Origin: UBA10329 sp964500205
GTDB lineage: Bacteria; Bacteroidota; Bacteroidia; UBA10329
Reading direction: 5' to 3'
Length of the DNA: 64,000 bases
Assembly (NCBI GenBank): GCA_964500205.1
Contig: CAZCNS010000010.1
Coordinates: 99,557 to 163,556 of the forward strand
A program made the translations under genes and the position numbers. The notes under the pieces are model-generated. The model did no database searches. It was not told where the DNA came from and worked only from the letters and a program-made list of their open reading frames with translations. The first letter of the stretch is position 1. Every line of letters starts with the position of its first letter. Shown in pieces: positions 37,833 to 45,943 of this stretch.

Positions 37833-39104
37833 ATGGAAAAACAACGAGTCATAGTTCTGATCGATGACGATATACTGGTGCTTCAGGCGCTCAAAGACCA
37901 ACTTTCGCCACTGTGGTATGATATCATCTTCGAGTCGTGCCAATCAGGGGAGGAAGCACTGGAACTTATCGCCCAACTTACCGAGGAGGGAATGGATGTT
38001 GCCGCAGTGATCAGCGATCACATCATGGACGGAATGACCGGGGCCGAGCTGCTGGTAGAGCTGCAAAGGATCGTGCCCCGGGCACGCAAGATCATGCTGA
38101 CGGGACAGGCCGACCTCAACGCCCTTAGCATGGCCGTCAACAGGGGAGCACTTTATCGCTACATCACAAAACCCTGGGACGCAACCGACATGCAGCTGAC
38201 CCTTATGGAGGCCCTGCGGGCCTACGAAACAGATAGCAATCTGGACAGTAAGAACAAGGAGCTGCAAGAGCTCAATGCCAGCCTCGAACGACAGGTCTTG
38301 GAACGCACGCAGCAGCTCATCGAGAAGAACAAGGAGCTGGAGGAGGGCATCACCTACGCAAGCCATGTGCAGCAGACCCTCTTCCCCACACTCAACGAGA
38401 TCGCCAGGGACATCGTGGTGAGCGAGTCTTATCTGCGTCCCTACGATCAGGTGAGCGGTGACTTCTACTGGCTCTCAGACACCCAAGGAGGACAGAACAT
38501 CTACCTGGCCGTGGGCGACTGCACCGGGCATGGCATTGCAGGCGGTTTCATCAGTGTAATGCACATCGCAGCGCTCAACGAGGCCATGTTCCGATGCGAG
38601 GACCGCAGCCCACGAGGCATTCTGAACTATATGAAGCGCAGGATATCCGACCTGACCCACAGCAATTTCAGGGTGTCCAACCTGCACCTGCAATCCGAGA
38701 CGACCATCCTCTGCATCGATGCTCTGTCGGGCATCATCCGTTTCGCAAGCGACACAAAAGGACTGATCATGCAAAACCTTGCCACAGGAGCTCTCTCGGA
38801 GCCACTGCGGGAACTGAATCAGGGCCTTGAAAAGGATGGCAGCAGAAAGGTGATAGAGGGAGAGATTGCCGTTGATGTGCCCTACAGACTTTACATTTAC
38901 ACAGACGGAATAACTGACCAGTTCGGAGAGGAGAACGGCAAGAAACTCAAAGGCTCCGGCCTGAAGCAATGGATACTACAAAGACAGCCGGACAAGGAGC
39001 CCTTCACCGACTTCTTCCAGCAATTCACAGGAGCTGTACACCCGACAGATGACGCCACCATGGTGATCCTGGACGTCAAGAAATCCAACATAACCATCCC
39101 GTAA
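37833..39104 (+). CDS. Receiver-coiled coil-SpoIIE phosphatase
   Basis: 423 residues: REC domain (1-125; IDDD at 10-13, Asp62 in ISDHIMDGMTG, Lys in TKPWD), a coiled coil (about 130-180), and a PP2C/SpoIIE domain with DQVSGDFYWL, GDCTGHGIAGGF, IYTDGITDQFG and DDATMVIL. The logic is that of RsbU/RssB-like phosphatases controlled by phosphorylation of the receiver. The substrate would be a SiaC- or STAS-like phosphoprotein; the two SiaC-like proteins of this window are the best candidates. Confidence 0.93.
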   Translation: MEKQRVIVLIDDDILVLQALKDQLSPLWYDIIFESCQSGEEALELIAQLTEEGMDVAAVISDHIMDGMTGAELLVELQRIVPRARKIMLTGQADLNALSMAVNRGALYRYITKPWDATDMQLTLMEALRAYETDSNLDSKNKELQELNASLERQVLERTQQLIEKNKELEEGITYASHVQQTLFPTLNEIARDIVVSESYLRPYDQVSGDFYWLSDTQGGQNIYLAVGDCTGHGIAGGFISVMHIAALNEAMFRCEDRSPRGILNYMKRRISDLTHSNFRVSNLHLQSETTILCIDALSGIIRFASDTKGLIMQNLATGALSEPLRELNQGLEKDGSRKVIEGEIAVDVPYRLYIYTDGITDQFGEENGKKLKGSGLKQWILQRQPDKEPFTDFFQQFTGAVHPTDDATMVILDVKKSNITIP

Positions 39105-39113
39105 ACCACCAAT

Positions 39114-39758
39114 ATGAGAAGGGTAACACCAGTAATACTTATCGAAGACGATGACAACCTGCGCAATGCCCTTGCACAGATGATCAAGATGTCGAACGGA
39201 CTCGACCTTGTGGCCGACCACTACAATGTGAATGATGCCCTGCACGATGTGAGCGAGACCATATCGCCAGTGGTCCTGCTTGATGTGTACCTCGGTGACG
39301 GCACCAGCTCCATAGACAAGATACCGACCATAAAAAAGGTGAATGCCTATGCAAGGGTGCTCTTGCTGACCGGTGACTGCCAACCTGCTACCATCATCAA
39401 AGGATTCAGGGCAGGTGCAGACGGATATCTGTTGAAGGAGGACGCCATCATGGGCCTGAGCGAGCACATAGAGAACCTGGTGAGGCACGATGCCTGTGTG
39501 AGTCCAAGCGTGGTGAAGACCCTCATCTCCATCATCAACAATCCGATGGTAGGCCCTACCGAGAATACGGAGGTGGATCTCTCGACTCTCACCAAGAAAC
39601 AGATGGCGGTACTTCAGGAACTGGTCACCGGTGCGCCCTACGAGGAGATGGGAGTGAAACTCAACATGGCACGCAACACCGTCAATCAGCACGTGCAGCG
39701 CATCTACCGCAAGCTGGGTGTGAAATCGCGGGCGCAGTTGATGATGGCGCTGAGGTGA
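39114..39758 (+). CDS. NarL/FixJ-type response regulator
   Basis: 214 residues. REC domain with LIEDDDN, Asp57 in VVLLDVYLGDG, Thr in LLLTGDC and Lys in LLKED; then a LuxR-type HTH with LTKKQMAVLQELVTGAPYEE and ARNTVNQHVQRIYRKLGVKS. It is 9 bp after the REC-SpoIIE gene, last in the FIST operon. A likely target is the palindrome at 39785-39804, upstream of the porin operon. Confidence 0.93.
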   Translation: MRRVTPVILIEDDDNLRNALAQMIKMSNGLDLVADHYNVNDALHDVSETISPVVLLDVYLGDGTSSIDKIPTIKKVNAYARVLLLTGDCQPATIIKGFRAGADGYLLKEDAIMGLSEHIENLVRHDACVSPSVVKTLISIINNPMVGPTENTEVDLSTLTKKQMAVLQELVTGAPYEEMGVKLNMARNTVNQHVQRIYRKLGVKSRAQLMMALR

Positions 39759-39784
39759 GTAGATTTCCGTACTATTTTAATGCG

Positions 39785-39804
39785 ACCCATTAGTCATAAT
39801 GGGT
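39785..39804. promoter_or_regulatory. Perfect palindrome between regulator and porin genes
   Basis: ACCCATTA-GTCA-TAATGGGT: 8-bp arms around 4 bases. It lies 27 bp after the regulator stop and 97 bp before the porin start. No T run follows, so an operator is as likely as a terminator. A weak -7 box (TTCTTTTG) lies at 39840-39847. Confidence 0.4.
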
Positions 39805-39900
39805 GAACTCAGGTTATTGTGATCGAGACGCTGGCAGACTTCTTTTGCAGCACCGTTTGCGAAGAAGGATTCCTGCTCCGCTTCCCCTGATTACATCTCT

Positions 39901-41001
39901 GTGACCCGACCCAAGGTAAACCGAACTTCAGTTCTTCGAGTTGCATTGCTCGTAGCTCTCGTTGTAGTTGCAATGACCCTCCGGGTCCAGGCCCAAGATG
40001 GCTCGAAGCGCGTCAACTTCCGTATGTTCGGTCATGTGGAGTATGTGGTGAGGCCCGACACGGGGCAATGGGGGCAGTACTTCTCGTTGGGTGAGCAGGA
40101 CCTGTTTGTCACTGCCCGCATCACAGACAAACTGTCCTTTCTGGGGGAAACGGTGGTGAAGTTCAGCGTGATGTCGGCCACCTCGTTCCTGCCGAGCATC
40201 GAACGCGCCCAGCTCAAATACGACTACTACAGGAATCACAGCGTGCTCATCGGCAAGATGCACACCCCTGTGAACTACTGGAACGATGTCTATCATCATG
40301 GCCGGCTCTTCTTCCCCACGATAGACCGCCCTACCAGCTTCAGCTACTTCGTTCCGTTGCATACGCTCGGGCTTAGGCTTCAGGGACAGAACCTCGGGTC
40401 GCTTGGCTTCGGATATGATGTGGTGGTGGGAAACGGCATGTCCTCCACGGATTTCTTCAAAGTGAGCCCACATCTGTCCTTCATGGCCGCAGCTCACATC
40501 AAGCCTTTTGACGGTGGTCAGTTCACCCTGTCCTATTACCGCGATCTCATCAGCAGCAACGAGGTAGGAGTGCATGTGGGTCACACCCATGGTGGCAGTG
40601 GATTCAAGGGCGACATCGGATTCCAGCTCATCAGTTTCTCGGCAGTGTATTTCAGCCAAAGATTCGAGTTCCTCAATGAGGCAGCGATGAACATCAACAC
40701 GACCGACAGCACAGGTACAGTGCAGAACTACAGCAACTACACCTATGTGGGCTACCGCCTGAAGGATAAGTTCGTGCCCTATGTGCTGTCTGACCTGATG
40801 CTGGTGGACAGACAGGAACTGCACGCACCTCGCACCCAGATCTGGCAGGCGGGACTGGGCGTGAGGTACGAGATGTCGCACCTTTTCAATGTCAAAATGG
40901 AGGTGCGCAGATCTGCTGGCGTGGGCTACTCTGCCGAGTCGGCCGGTCATCCCGAGATCAAGCGCTACCAGCTCAAGCTTCAATTCTCATACGGGTTCTG
41001 A
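39901..41001 (+). CDS. Porin-like outer-membrane beta-barrel protein
   Basis: 366 residues from GTG. A signal peptide (VLRVALLVALVVVAMTLRVQA) is followed by alternating polar/apolar strands typical of a barrel, ending with the aromatic C-terminus QLKLQFSYGF. I do not recognise a specific porin family. It overlaps the next gene by one base (TGATG), so it is coupled to the periplasmic protein and sensor kinase. Confidence 0.75.
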   Translation: MTRPKVNRTSVLRVALLVALVVVAMTLRVQAQDGSKRVNFRMFGHVEYVVRPDTGQWGQYFSLGEQDLFVTARITDKLSFLGETVVKFSVMSATSFLPSIERAQLKYDYYRNHSVLIGKMHTPVNYWNDVYHHGRLFFPTIDRPTSFSYFVPLHTLGLRLQGQNLGSLGFGYDVVVGNGMSSTDFFKVSPHLSFMAAAHIKPFDGGQFTLSYYRDLISSNEVGVHVGHTHGGSGFKGDIGFQLISFSAVYFSQRFEFLNEAAMNINTTDSTGTVQNYSNYTYVGYRLKDKFVPYVLSDLMLVDRQELHAPRTQIWQAGLGVRYEMSHLFNVKMEVRRSAGVGYSAESAGHPEIKRYQLKLQFSYGF

Positions 41002-41432
41002 TGCGGCCGTTATTCCTCTTTCTTGTCCTGATGACCGCGCAACTGGAGCCTGTTCTCGGACAGGAGACCGAGTTGTGGGATCTCGTTGTGGTAGGCAATG
41101 ACATCGGCACTGAGCGGCTTACCGAGAAAGAACTGCGCGACCACATGAATGCCAAGCGCAATTTCTGGAAGAATGGCCGTGCGGTGGTGGTGGTGCTGCC
41201 TGCACCGAAGTCTCCCTCGGCCAGCAGGGTTGCGGAGGTGATCTATGGGAAATCTGTGACGGGAATGCAGAAATTCTGGCTTTCGGTGGTTTTTCAAGGC
41301 AGGTCCAATCCTCCTGTGTTCACAGATACCGATAGTGAAATGGTGGATTACGTGCGCAAGACCCCAGGGGCAATAGGCGTGATGTCATCGGATGTTCCAG
41401 GAACCTTGGGTCTCCGTATCGTCATAGAATAG
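41001..41432 (+). CDS. Short periplasmic phosphate-binding-protein-like domain
   Basis: 143 residues with a signal peptide (FLFLVLMTAQLEPVLG). The rest resembles the short PstS-like (PBP) proteins: VVVGNDIGTERLTEKELRDH, KNGRAVVVVLPAP, MQKFWLSVVFQGRSNPPVF and VDYVRKTPGAIGVMSSDVPG. About half the size of a complete PstS, so it may be a sensory co-receptor rather than a transport component. It is 9 bp before the sensor kinase, a frequent pairing for this family. Confidence 0.75.
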   Translation: MRPLFLFLVLMTAQLEPVLGQETELWDLVVVGNDIGTERLTEKELRDHMNAKRNFWKNGRAVVVVLPAPKSPSASRVAEVIYGKSVTGMQKFWLSVVFQGRSNPPVFTDTDSEMVDYVRKTPGAIGVMSSDVPGTLGLRIVIE

Positions 41433-41441
41433 CCCTGATCT

Positions 41442-44006
41442 GTGAGATTGAACAGCATCACTACGCGCATCTGGCTCCCGTTTGCGGGGGTCTTGCTTGT
41501 TCTTACCCTTTTTATAGGACTCTACTACCCCACCCGTCAGCGCGCGCTCATCGAGGAACATGAGCAGCATGAGCTCATCGAACTTGCACGCACCGTGGCC
41601 TTGGGGATTGAAATCTCTCTGGACATGAACAACTTCGCTGGGCTGCAGCGCTCGGTTGATTACATCTCTGACCGCGATGACCTGGACGGAGTTTTCGTTC
41701 TGGCAGATGACAGCGATGACCCCATAGCGAGCATGGAGAGGTCTGTGACCATCGGACAGCTGCGGGCACTGGACCCTCGGTTTCTTGCCATAGAACAGCC
41801 CTTCCTCTCTGAGGCATTTGATGGGAAAGTGGTCATTGCCATCAACCGGGAAAAGATAGATGCCCGTGTGGCGGAAATCAACCGTCCCATATATTTCATC
41901 CTGCTGTTCACGCTGATGCTCACCACCGGGGTGTTCTACATTGTTGCAAGGCAGGTGAGTGTGCCCGTGCTCGATGCTGTGAATTTTGCCAGACGCCTCG
42001 AGAACGGGGATTATCACGTCACCATATCCTCGCAAGGCAAAGACGAGATCGGTCAGCTCAGGCGCTCCCTTGCCGAGCTGCGCGACACCTTACGGGAACA
42101 AAGGGATGAGAACATAACCCTGACCACAGGGCTGGAGCAGACCGTGCGCCACCGCACCGCTGAGCTCAGCATAGCCCTCAACGACCTCTATACGGCCCAG
42201 CGCATAGGCAGCATGGGCAACTACAGCTATTTCAGCAATGGCTATCTGGAGTACTCCGCCACGCTCGGTGAACTGATAGGGATGGATGGTGAAGGAGCCA
42301 TCCATGTGGACGACCTGCAAGATCTGCTTGAAGAAGGCGAAGCGAACCTGCGCAGGCTCCTTGATGGCCTGACAATCGACAACCCACTGACCAGTGTGGA
42401 TATGCGCCTCATACCTGCTGATGGGTCCGGGGCAAAATGGCTTTCCCTCACCGCTGAACTGATGCCGCCCGATGAGATGCATGATGAACCCCGCGTGTCG
42501 GGCACGGTACAGGACATCAGTGCGCGCAAAGAGGCGGAGGAACGGCTCAATCAGCTCTCCATGGTGGCCAAGCTCACCACCAACGGGGTCATCATCACAG
42601 ATGTGAACAAGAACATCATCTGGGTGAACGATGCGCTGCTAAAGCTTACCGACTATACATGGGACGAGGTCATAGGGCAGAGACCGGGCATGTTCCAGTT
42701 CGAGAGGACCAATGCAGACACGGCCCGCATGATTTCGGCAGAGCTGAGAGAAGGCCGAGGTGTGATCACCGAGATACTCAATCGCTCGAAGAGCGGCCGC
42801 GAATACTGGCTGGAACTGCACATACAGCCTTACATGGACGTCTCTGGCAGACTGGCGGGTTACCTTGCCGTTGAGATAGACATCACACAGCGCAAGGCAG
42901 ACCGTGAGGCGCTGGTGAGTAATCTGGATGCACTGGAGCGGAGCAGGAACGAGATCGCGAACATCAACCAGCAGCTGGAGCAGAGGGTGGAGGAACGCAC
43001 GGCACAGCTCTCCGAGAGTCTGGAACGAGTTCAGAAACTGCAGCACGAACTCGTCAATCAGGAAAGGCTGGCATCGCTCGGCCAGCTCATAGCAGGAATA
43101 GCGCACGAGATCAACAGCCCTCTGGGTGCGATCACAGCGTCAGGGGCCAACCTCTCTTACAGCCTGAAGCAACTGCTCAACAGTGAACTGCAGAATGTAA
43201 GCCCCGAACTTCTGCGCACCACCTGCGCATTCGCAGACTCACAACGCCATACGTCCATGAAATCCACGGTAGAGCAGCGGGCCATGGTGGTTGAGATGAA
43301 AGCGCAGATCCAGCAGCATTACGGTGTAGCAGAGGAAGCTGCACGTTATGCACGCACACTCGTGGATTGCGGTGTGACGGTGCAGGACAGTGCGTTGCTC
43401 GACAGCATCTTCCTCAATGATCCGGTTGCGAAGTCAATGGAAGTGACCACCAGCATACTGCGCACCAAAGTGGCCATAGACACCATCAGCATCGCAGCGG
43501 CCCAGGCCAGCACCGTGATAGGTGCCATGAAACGGCAGGTGCATTTCGATGATCCCTCGGAACGGACGGAGGTGGCCTTGAGGCATAGCATAGAGACCGT
43601 ACTGATCCTGTTCAGAAGTCAGATGAGGACCGGTGTGCGTGTTGAACTTGATATAGATGAGCAGCTTACGGTGTTATCGCACCCAGGCTCGCTTTCCCAA
43701 GTATGGAGCAACCTGATATCCAATGCCATTCAGGCCATGAGGGGAAAAGGAGAGGTCAGTATTTCGTCCACACCAGAGAATCAGCACATCGTGGTATCCA
43801 TTGCCAACAACGGCCCCATGATACCGGATGATATCCGAGAACGCATCTTCGAACCCTTTTACACCACCAAGAAGATAGGCGAGGGCACTGGCATGGGACT
43901 GAGCATCGTACGCGAGATCGTCAGGACGCACGGTGGGGACATCTGGGTGGAATCCACCCCGGATCTGACCACCTTCTTCATCAAATTACCTGTAAGACTG
44001 ACATGA
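41442..44006 (+). CDS. Transmembrane HAMP-PAS-PAS histidine kinase with enlarged HisKA region
   Basis: 854 residues from GTG. TM1 (11-29), periplasmic sensor (30-148), TM2 (151-169), HAMP (170-223), two PAS domains (about 252-360 and 370-482; GVIITDVNKNIIWVNDALLK), coiled coil, phosphoacceptor His555 in GQLIAGIAHEINSPLGAI, and HATPase with SQVWSNLISNAIQAM, IANNGPMIPD and GEGTGMGLSIVRE. About 145 residues separate the His from the end of the second helix, a similar expansion to the kinase at 35402. The periplasmic part probably reads the adjacent PBP-like protein. Confidence 0.93.
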   Translation: MRLNSITTRIWLPFAGVLLVLTLFIGLYYPTRQRALIEEHEQHELIELARTVALGIEISLDMNNFAGLQRSVDYISDRDDLDGVFVLADDSDDPIASMERSVTIGQLRALDPRFLAIEQPFLSEAFDGKVVIAINREKIDARVAEINRPIYFILLFTLMLTTGVFYIVARQVSVPVLDAVNFARRLENGDYHVTISSQGKDEIGQLRRSLAELRDTLREQRDENITLTTGLEQTVRHRTAELSIALNDLYTAQRIGSMGNYSYFSNGYLEYSATLGELIGMDGEGAIHVDDLQDLLEEGEANLRRLLDGLTIDNPLTSVDMRLIPADGSGAKWLSLTAELMPPDEMHDEPRVSGTVQDISARKEAEERLNQLSMVAKLTTNGVIITDVNKNIIWVNDALLKLTDYTWDEVIGQRPGMFQFERTNADTARMISAELREGRGVITEILNRSKSGREYWLELHIQPYMDVSGRLAGYLAVEIDITQRKADREALVSNLDALERSRNEIANINQQLEQRVEERTAQLSESLERVQKLQHELVNQERLASLGQLIAGIAHEINSPLGAITASGANLSYSLKQLLNSELQNVSPELLRTTCAFADSQRHTSMKSTVEQRAMVVEMKAQIQQHYGVAEEAARYARTLVDCGVTVQDSALLDSIFLNDPVAKSMEVTTSILRTKVAIDTISIAAAQASTVIGAMKRQVHFDDPSERTEVALRHSIETVLILFRSQMRTGVRVELDIDEQLTVLSHPGSLSQVWSNLISNAIQAMRGKGEVSISSTPENQHIVVSIANNGPMIPDDIRERIFEPFYTTKKIGEGTGMGLSIVREIVRTHGGDIWVESTPDLTTFFIKLPVRLT

Positions 44007-44410
44007 ACAAGGCCATACTGAGCGTAGATGACGACCCGTTGGTGCTCTCGAGCCTGAAACTCCAACTGGGCAGGCACTTCTCTGATGAATTCGTATTGGA
44101 GTTCGCTCAGAGTGCCGAAGAGGCACTGGATGTTGTCGGATTCCTGAATGAGGACGGCATCAACCTGGTGGTCATCATCTCAGACTTCATCATGCCCGGC
44201 ATGCACGGGGATGCGTTTGCACGGAAGGTGAAGGAGGCACACCCGCACCTTGAGATACTGATGCTCACCGGTCAGGCAGACAATGCCGCCCTCGAAAACC
44301 TATTGGAGGAACACACCATATCGGGTCTGCTAACCAAGCCGTGGGGCGAGGAGGAATTGGTGGCCCATGTCAGGACATTCATCAGCAACGACAAGAAGAA
44401 CTTGGAGTGA
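44003..44410 (+). CDS. Stand-alone receiver domain
   Basis: 135 residues, one REC domain: SVDDDP at 7-12, Asp61 in IISDFIMPGM, LTGQAD and the Lys in TKPWGEEE. It overlaps the kinase gene by 4 bp. It resembles the receiver at 37419 and the REC part of the phosphatase, so the two operons probably share ancestry. The 132 bp after it (44411-44542) show no clear terminator. Confidence 0.92.
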   Translation: MNKAILSVDDDPLVLSSLKLQLGRHFSDEFVLEFAQSAEEALDVVGFLNEDGINLVVIISDFIMPGMHGDAFARKVKEAHPHLEILMLTGQADNAALENLLEEHTISGLLTKPWGEEELVAHVRTFISNDKKNLE

Positions 44411-44542
44411 AACACGTCCGAGTGCCACGCAAATCAAAGGACATCGACAGTAATCCTGATCACAGCCCTCATCGTGACTCACCAACGCTGAATCAAAAGG
44501 CACGATGTGCATGCCAAGCGGTCTGAAGCCATGTAGGCCAGA

Positions 44543-45343
44543 TCAATGTACCGCAGCCTCCATCGACCTGATGGAAAGTTCTTCCAAGACACCATCCCAC
44601 AGCGCTATCCGGCAGCGCAGACATTCCTCCACTGCCTCGGCAGCCTCGGCCCATTTATGGGAATCCTGACCGCAGAGGCTCTCGACCATTCTCAGGGCCA
44701 ACTGACCGTGCAGACCGCCATCGACCTCCACATGGCGCTCCAGGTAGTACCTGAATCTGCCCAACTGAGCGGGGAACTTCCGGTCAAGGTCGGCTATGAG
44801 CGACAGGAACATGTCGGGTATGAGTTCTTCCCGTCCGAAGGTGAACACCGCTGCCATGACATGCGGCTTGCCTTGGGCCACCACACGGAGCGTCTGCCTT
44901 ACAAACGCCCTCACAGACGCTGGAGTATCCATGGCATCGAGGGCACGATCGGCAGTATCTCCTGCCCTGAGTGCCTGCACAAATCGGCTGATGCCTGTGG
45001 TATCCGCACCGGAGGCCGACATGGCTTGGAGATACATCTCGAAATGACTGAGGCGCTTTCCGTCCCCATCCACATCGCACTCCTCCCCTACCACGATCTC
45101 ATTGATGAGGTACCTCACCTCGGGATCTCCGATAGGCAGCCAGGGCAGTTCCACACAAGTGAGCGTGCGCTGCAGCCCTTTGAGCAGGGTCATGAAGTCC
45201 CATACGGCAAAGACATGGTGCTGCATGAGCACCGCCACATCGTTGGGTGATGACAGTCCCTTGAACAGCTCATGCTCTACGATGGCCTGCCTGAGACCCG
45301 CTACGGTGGCTGACGCTGTGATGGTATTGACCGGATTTTCCAT
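44543..45343 (-). CDS. DUF3050 protein (haem-oxygenase-like fold)
   Basis: 266 residues from ATG 45343; the longer frame upstream has no support. Matches DUF3050: HHVFAVWDFMTLLKGLQRTL, PEVRYLINEIVVGEECDVDG, HFEMYLQAMSASGAD, and YYLERHVEVDGGLHGQLAL, whose His and Glu residues are spaced as in diiron/haem-oxygenase-like folds. The function is unknown. It is downstream of the siaB-siaC pair on the same strand, with a 210-bp spacer (45344-45553) in which I see no gene. Confidence 0.8.
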   Translation of the reverse strand: MENPVNTITASATVAGLRQAIVEHELFKGLSSPNDVAVLMQHHVFAVWDFMTLLKGLQRTLTCVELPWLPIGDPEVRYLINEIVVGEECDVDGDGKRLSHFEMYLQAMSASGADTTGISRFVQALRAGDTADRALDAMDTPASVRAFVRQTLRVVAQGKPHVMAAVFTFGREELIPDMFLSLIADLDRKFPAQLGRFRYYLERHVEVDGGLHGQLALRMVESLCGQDSHKWAEAAEAVEECLRCRIALWDGVLEELSIRSMEAAVH

Positions 45344-45553
45344 GTTCAAAGTTTTATTAACCGAGGCGCACAGCCGCCCCGGCAAATATCTGAACAGACC
45401 ACGGGCCGAGGGGTTCACGCAGCGGGCGGACAATTGGATGAGATAGGCGTTCCATTGTATCATGGTCAGACGCCTCGCAAAAAGGCAGGTGATAAGCTGT
45501 CCGCGACATGGACAATCGAACCTCACCAAGGAGTTCCGTCCGGCACAGGTCGG

Positions 45554-45943
45554 TCAGTAGTTGTCGGCAGGGGCGGCTACAAGGTTCATGTACACCCCGA
45601 AAGTGTCCATGATGTCCGTTCCGGAGTCCATCATGTCCTCATCATCCTCGTCATAGCACCAGTTGATGACCACCTCCACTCCCTGTTCTCGTAGGGCGTT
45701 CACCTTACGCACCATGCTGGCCACAGGACTGACAGACGAGGAGTTGAAGTATTCCAGATGTATCTCCAAGAGCAGGCTTGAAGGCGGATGCCCCGCAAGC
45801 GCATCTATCCACGACAGAAGCGGGTCGAAGAACTCCTGTGCATTCTCGGGGATGCATCTTCCCATTATCCGCATCCGGCCAGAAGTGCCGTTGAAGGCGA
45901 CTTCCGGGTGCTTATCGTCTCCTGGCAGGTGAAGCATCATCAT
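45554..45943 (-). CDS. SiaC-family regulatory phosphoprotein (DUF1987)
   Basis: 129 residues, a close match to the family: HPEVAFNGTSGRMRIMGRCI, PENAQEFFDPLLSWIDALAG, LEIHLEYFNSSSVSPV, EVVINWCYDEDDEDMMDSG. In SiaC of Pseudomonas aeruginosa a Thr in the YFNTSS region is phosphorylated by SiaB and dephosphorylated by SiaA; here the residue is Ser. Its ATG overlaps the siaB-like stop by 4 bp (ATGA), as expected for a kinase-substrate pair. The partner that it releases or binds (SiaD, a diguanylate cyclase, in Pseudomonas) is not in the window. Confidence 0.88.
   Translation of the reverse strand: MMMLHLPGDDKHPEVAFNGTSGRMRIMGRCIPENAQEFFDPLLSWIDALAGHPPSSLLLEIHLEYFNSSSVSPVASMVRKVNALREQGVEVVINWCYDEDDEDMMDSGTDIMDTFGVYMNLVAAPADNY

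Noticed and set aside
39928..40983. 351-residue minus-strand frame opposite the porin gene
   Set aside because: No homology recognised; the plus-strand gene has a signal peptide, operon spacing and barrel pattern.
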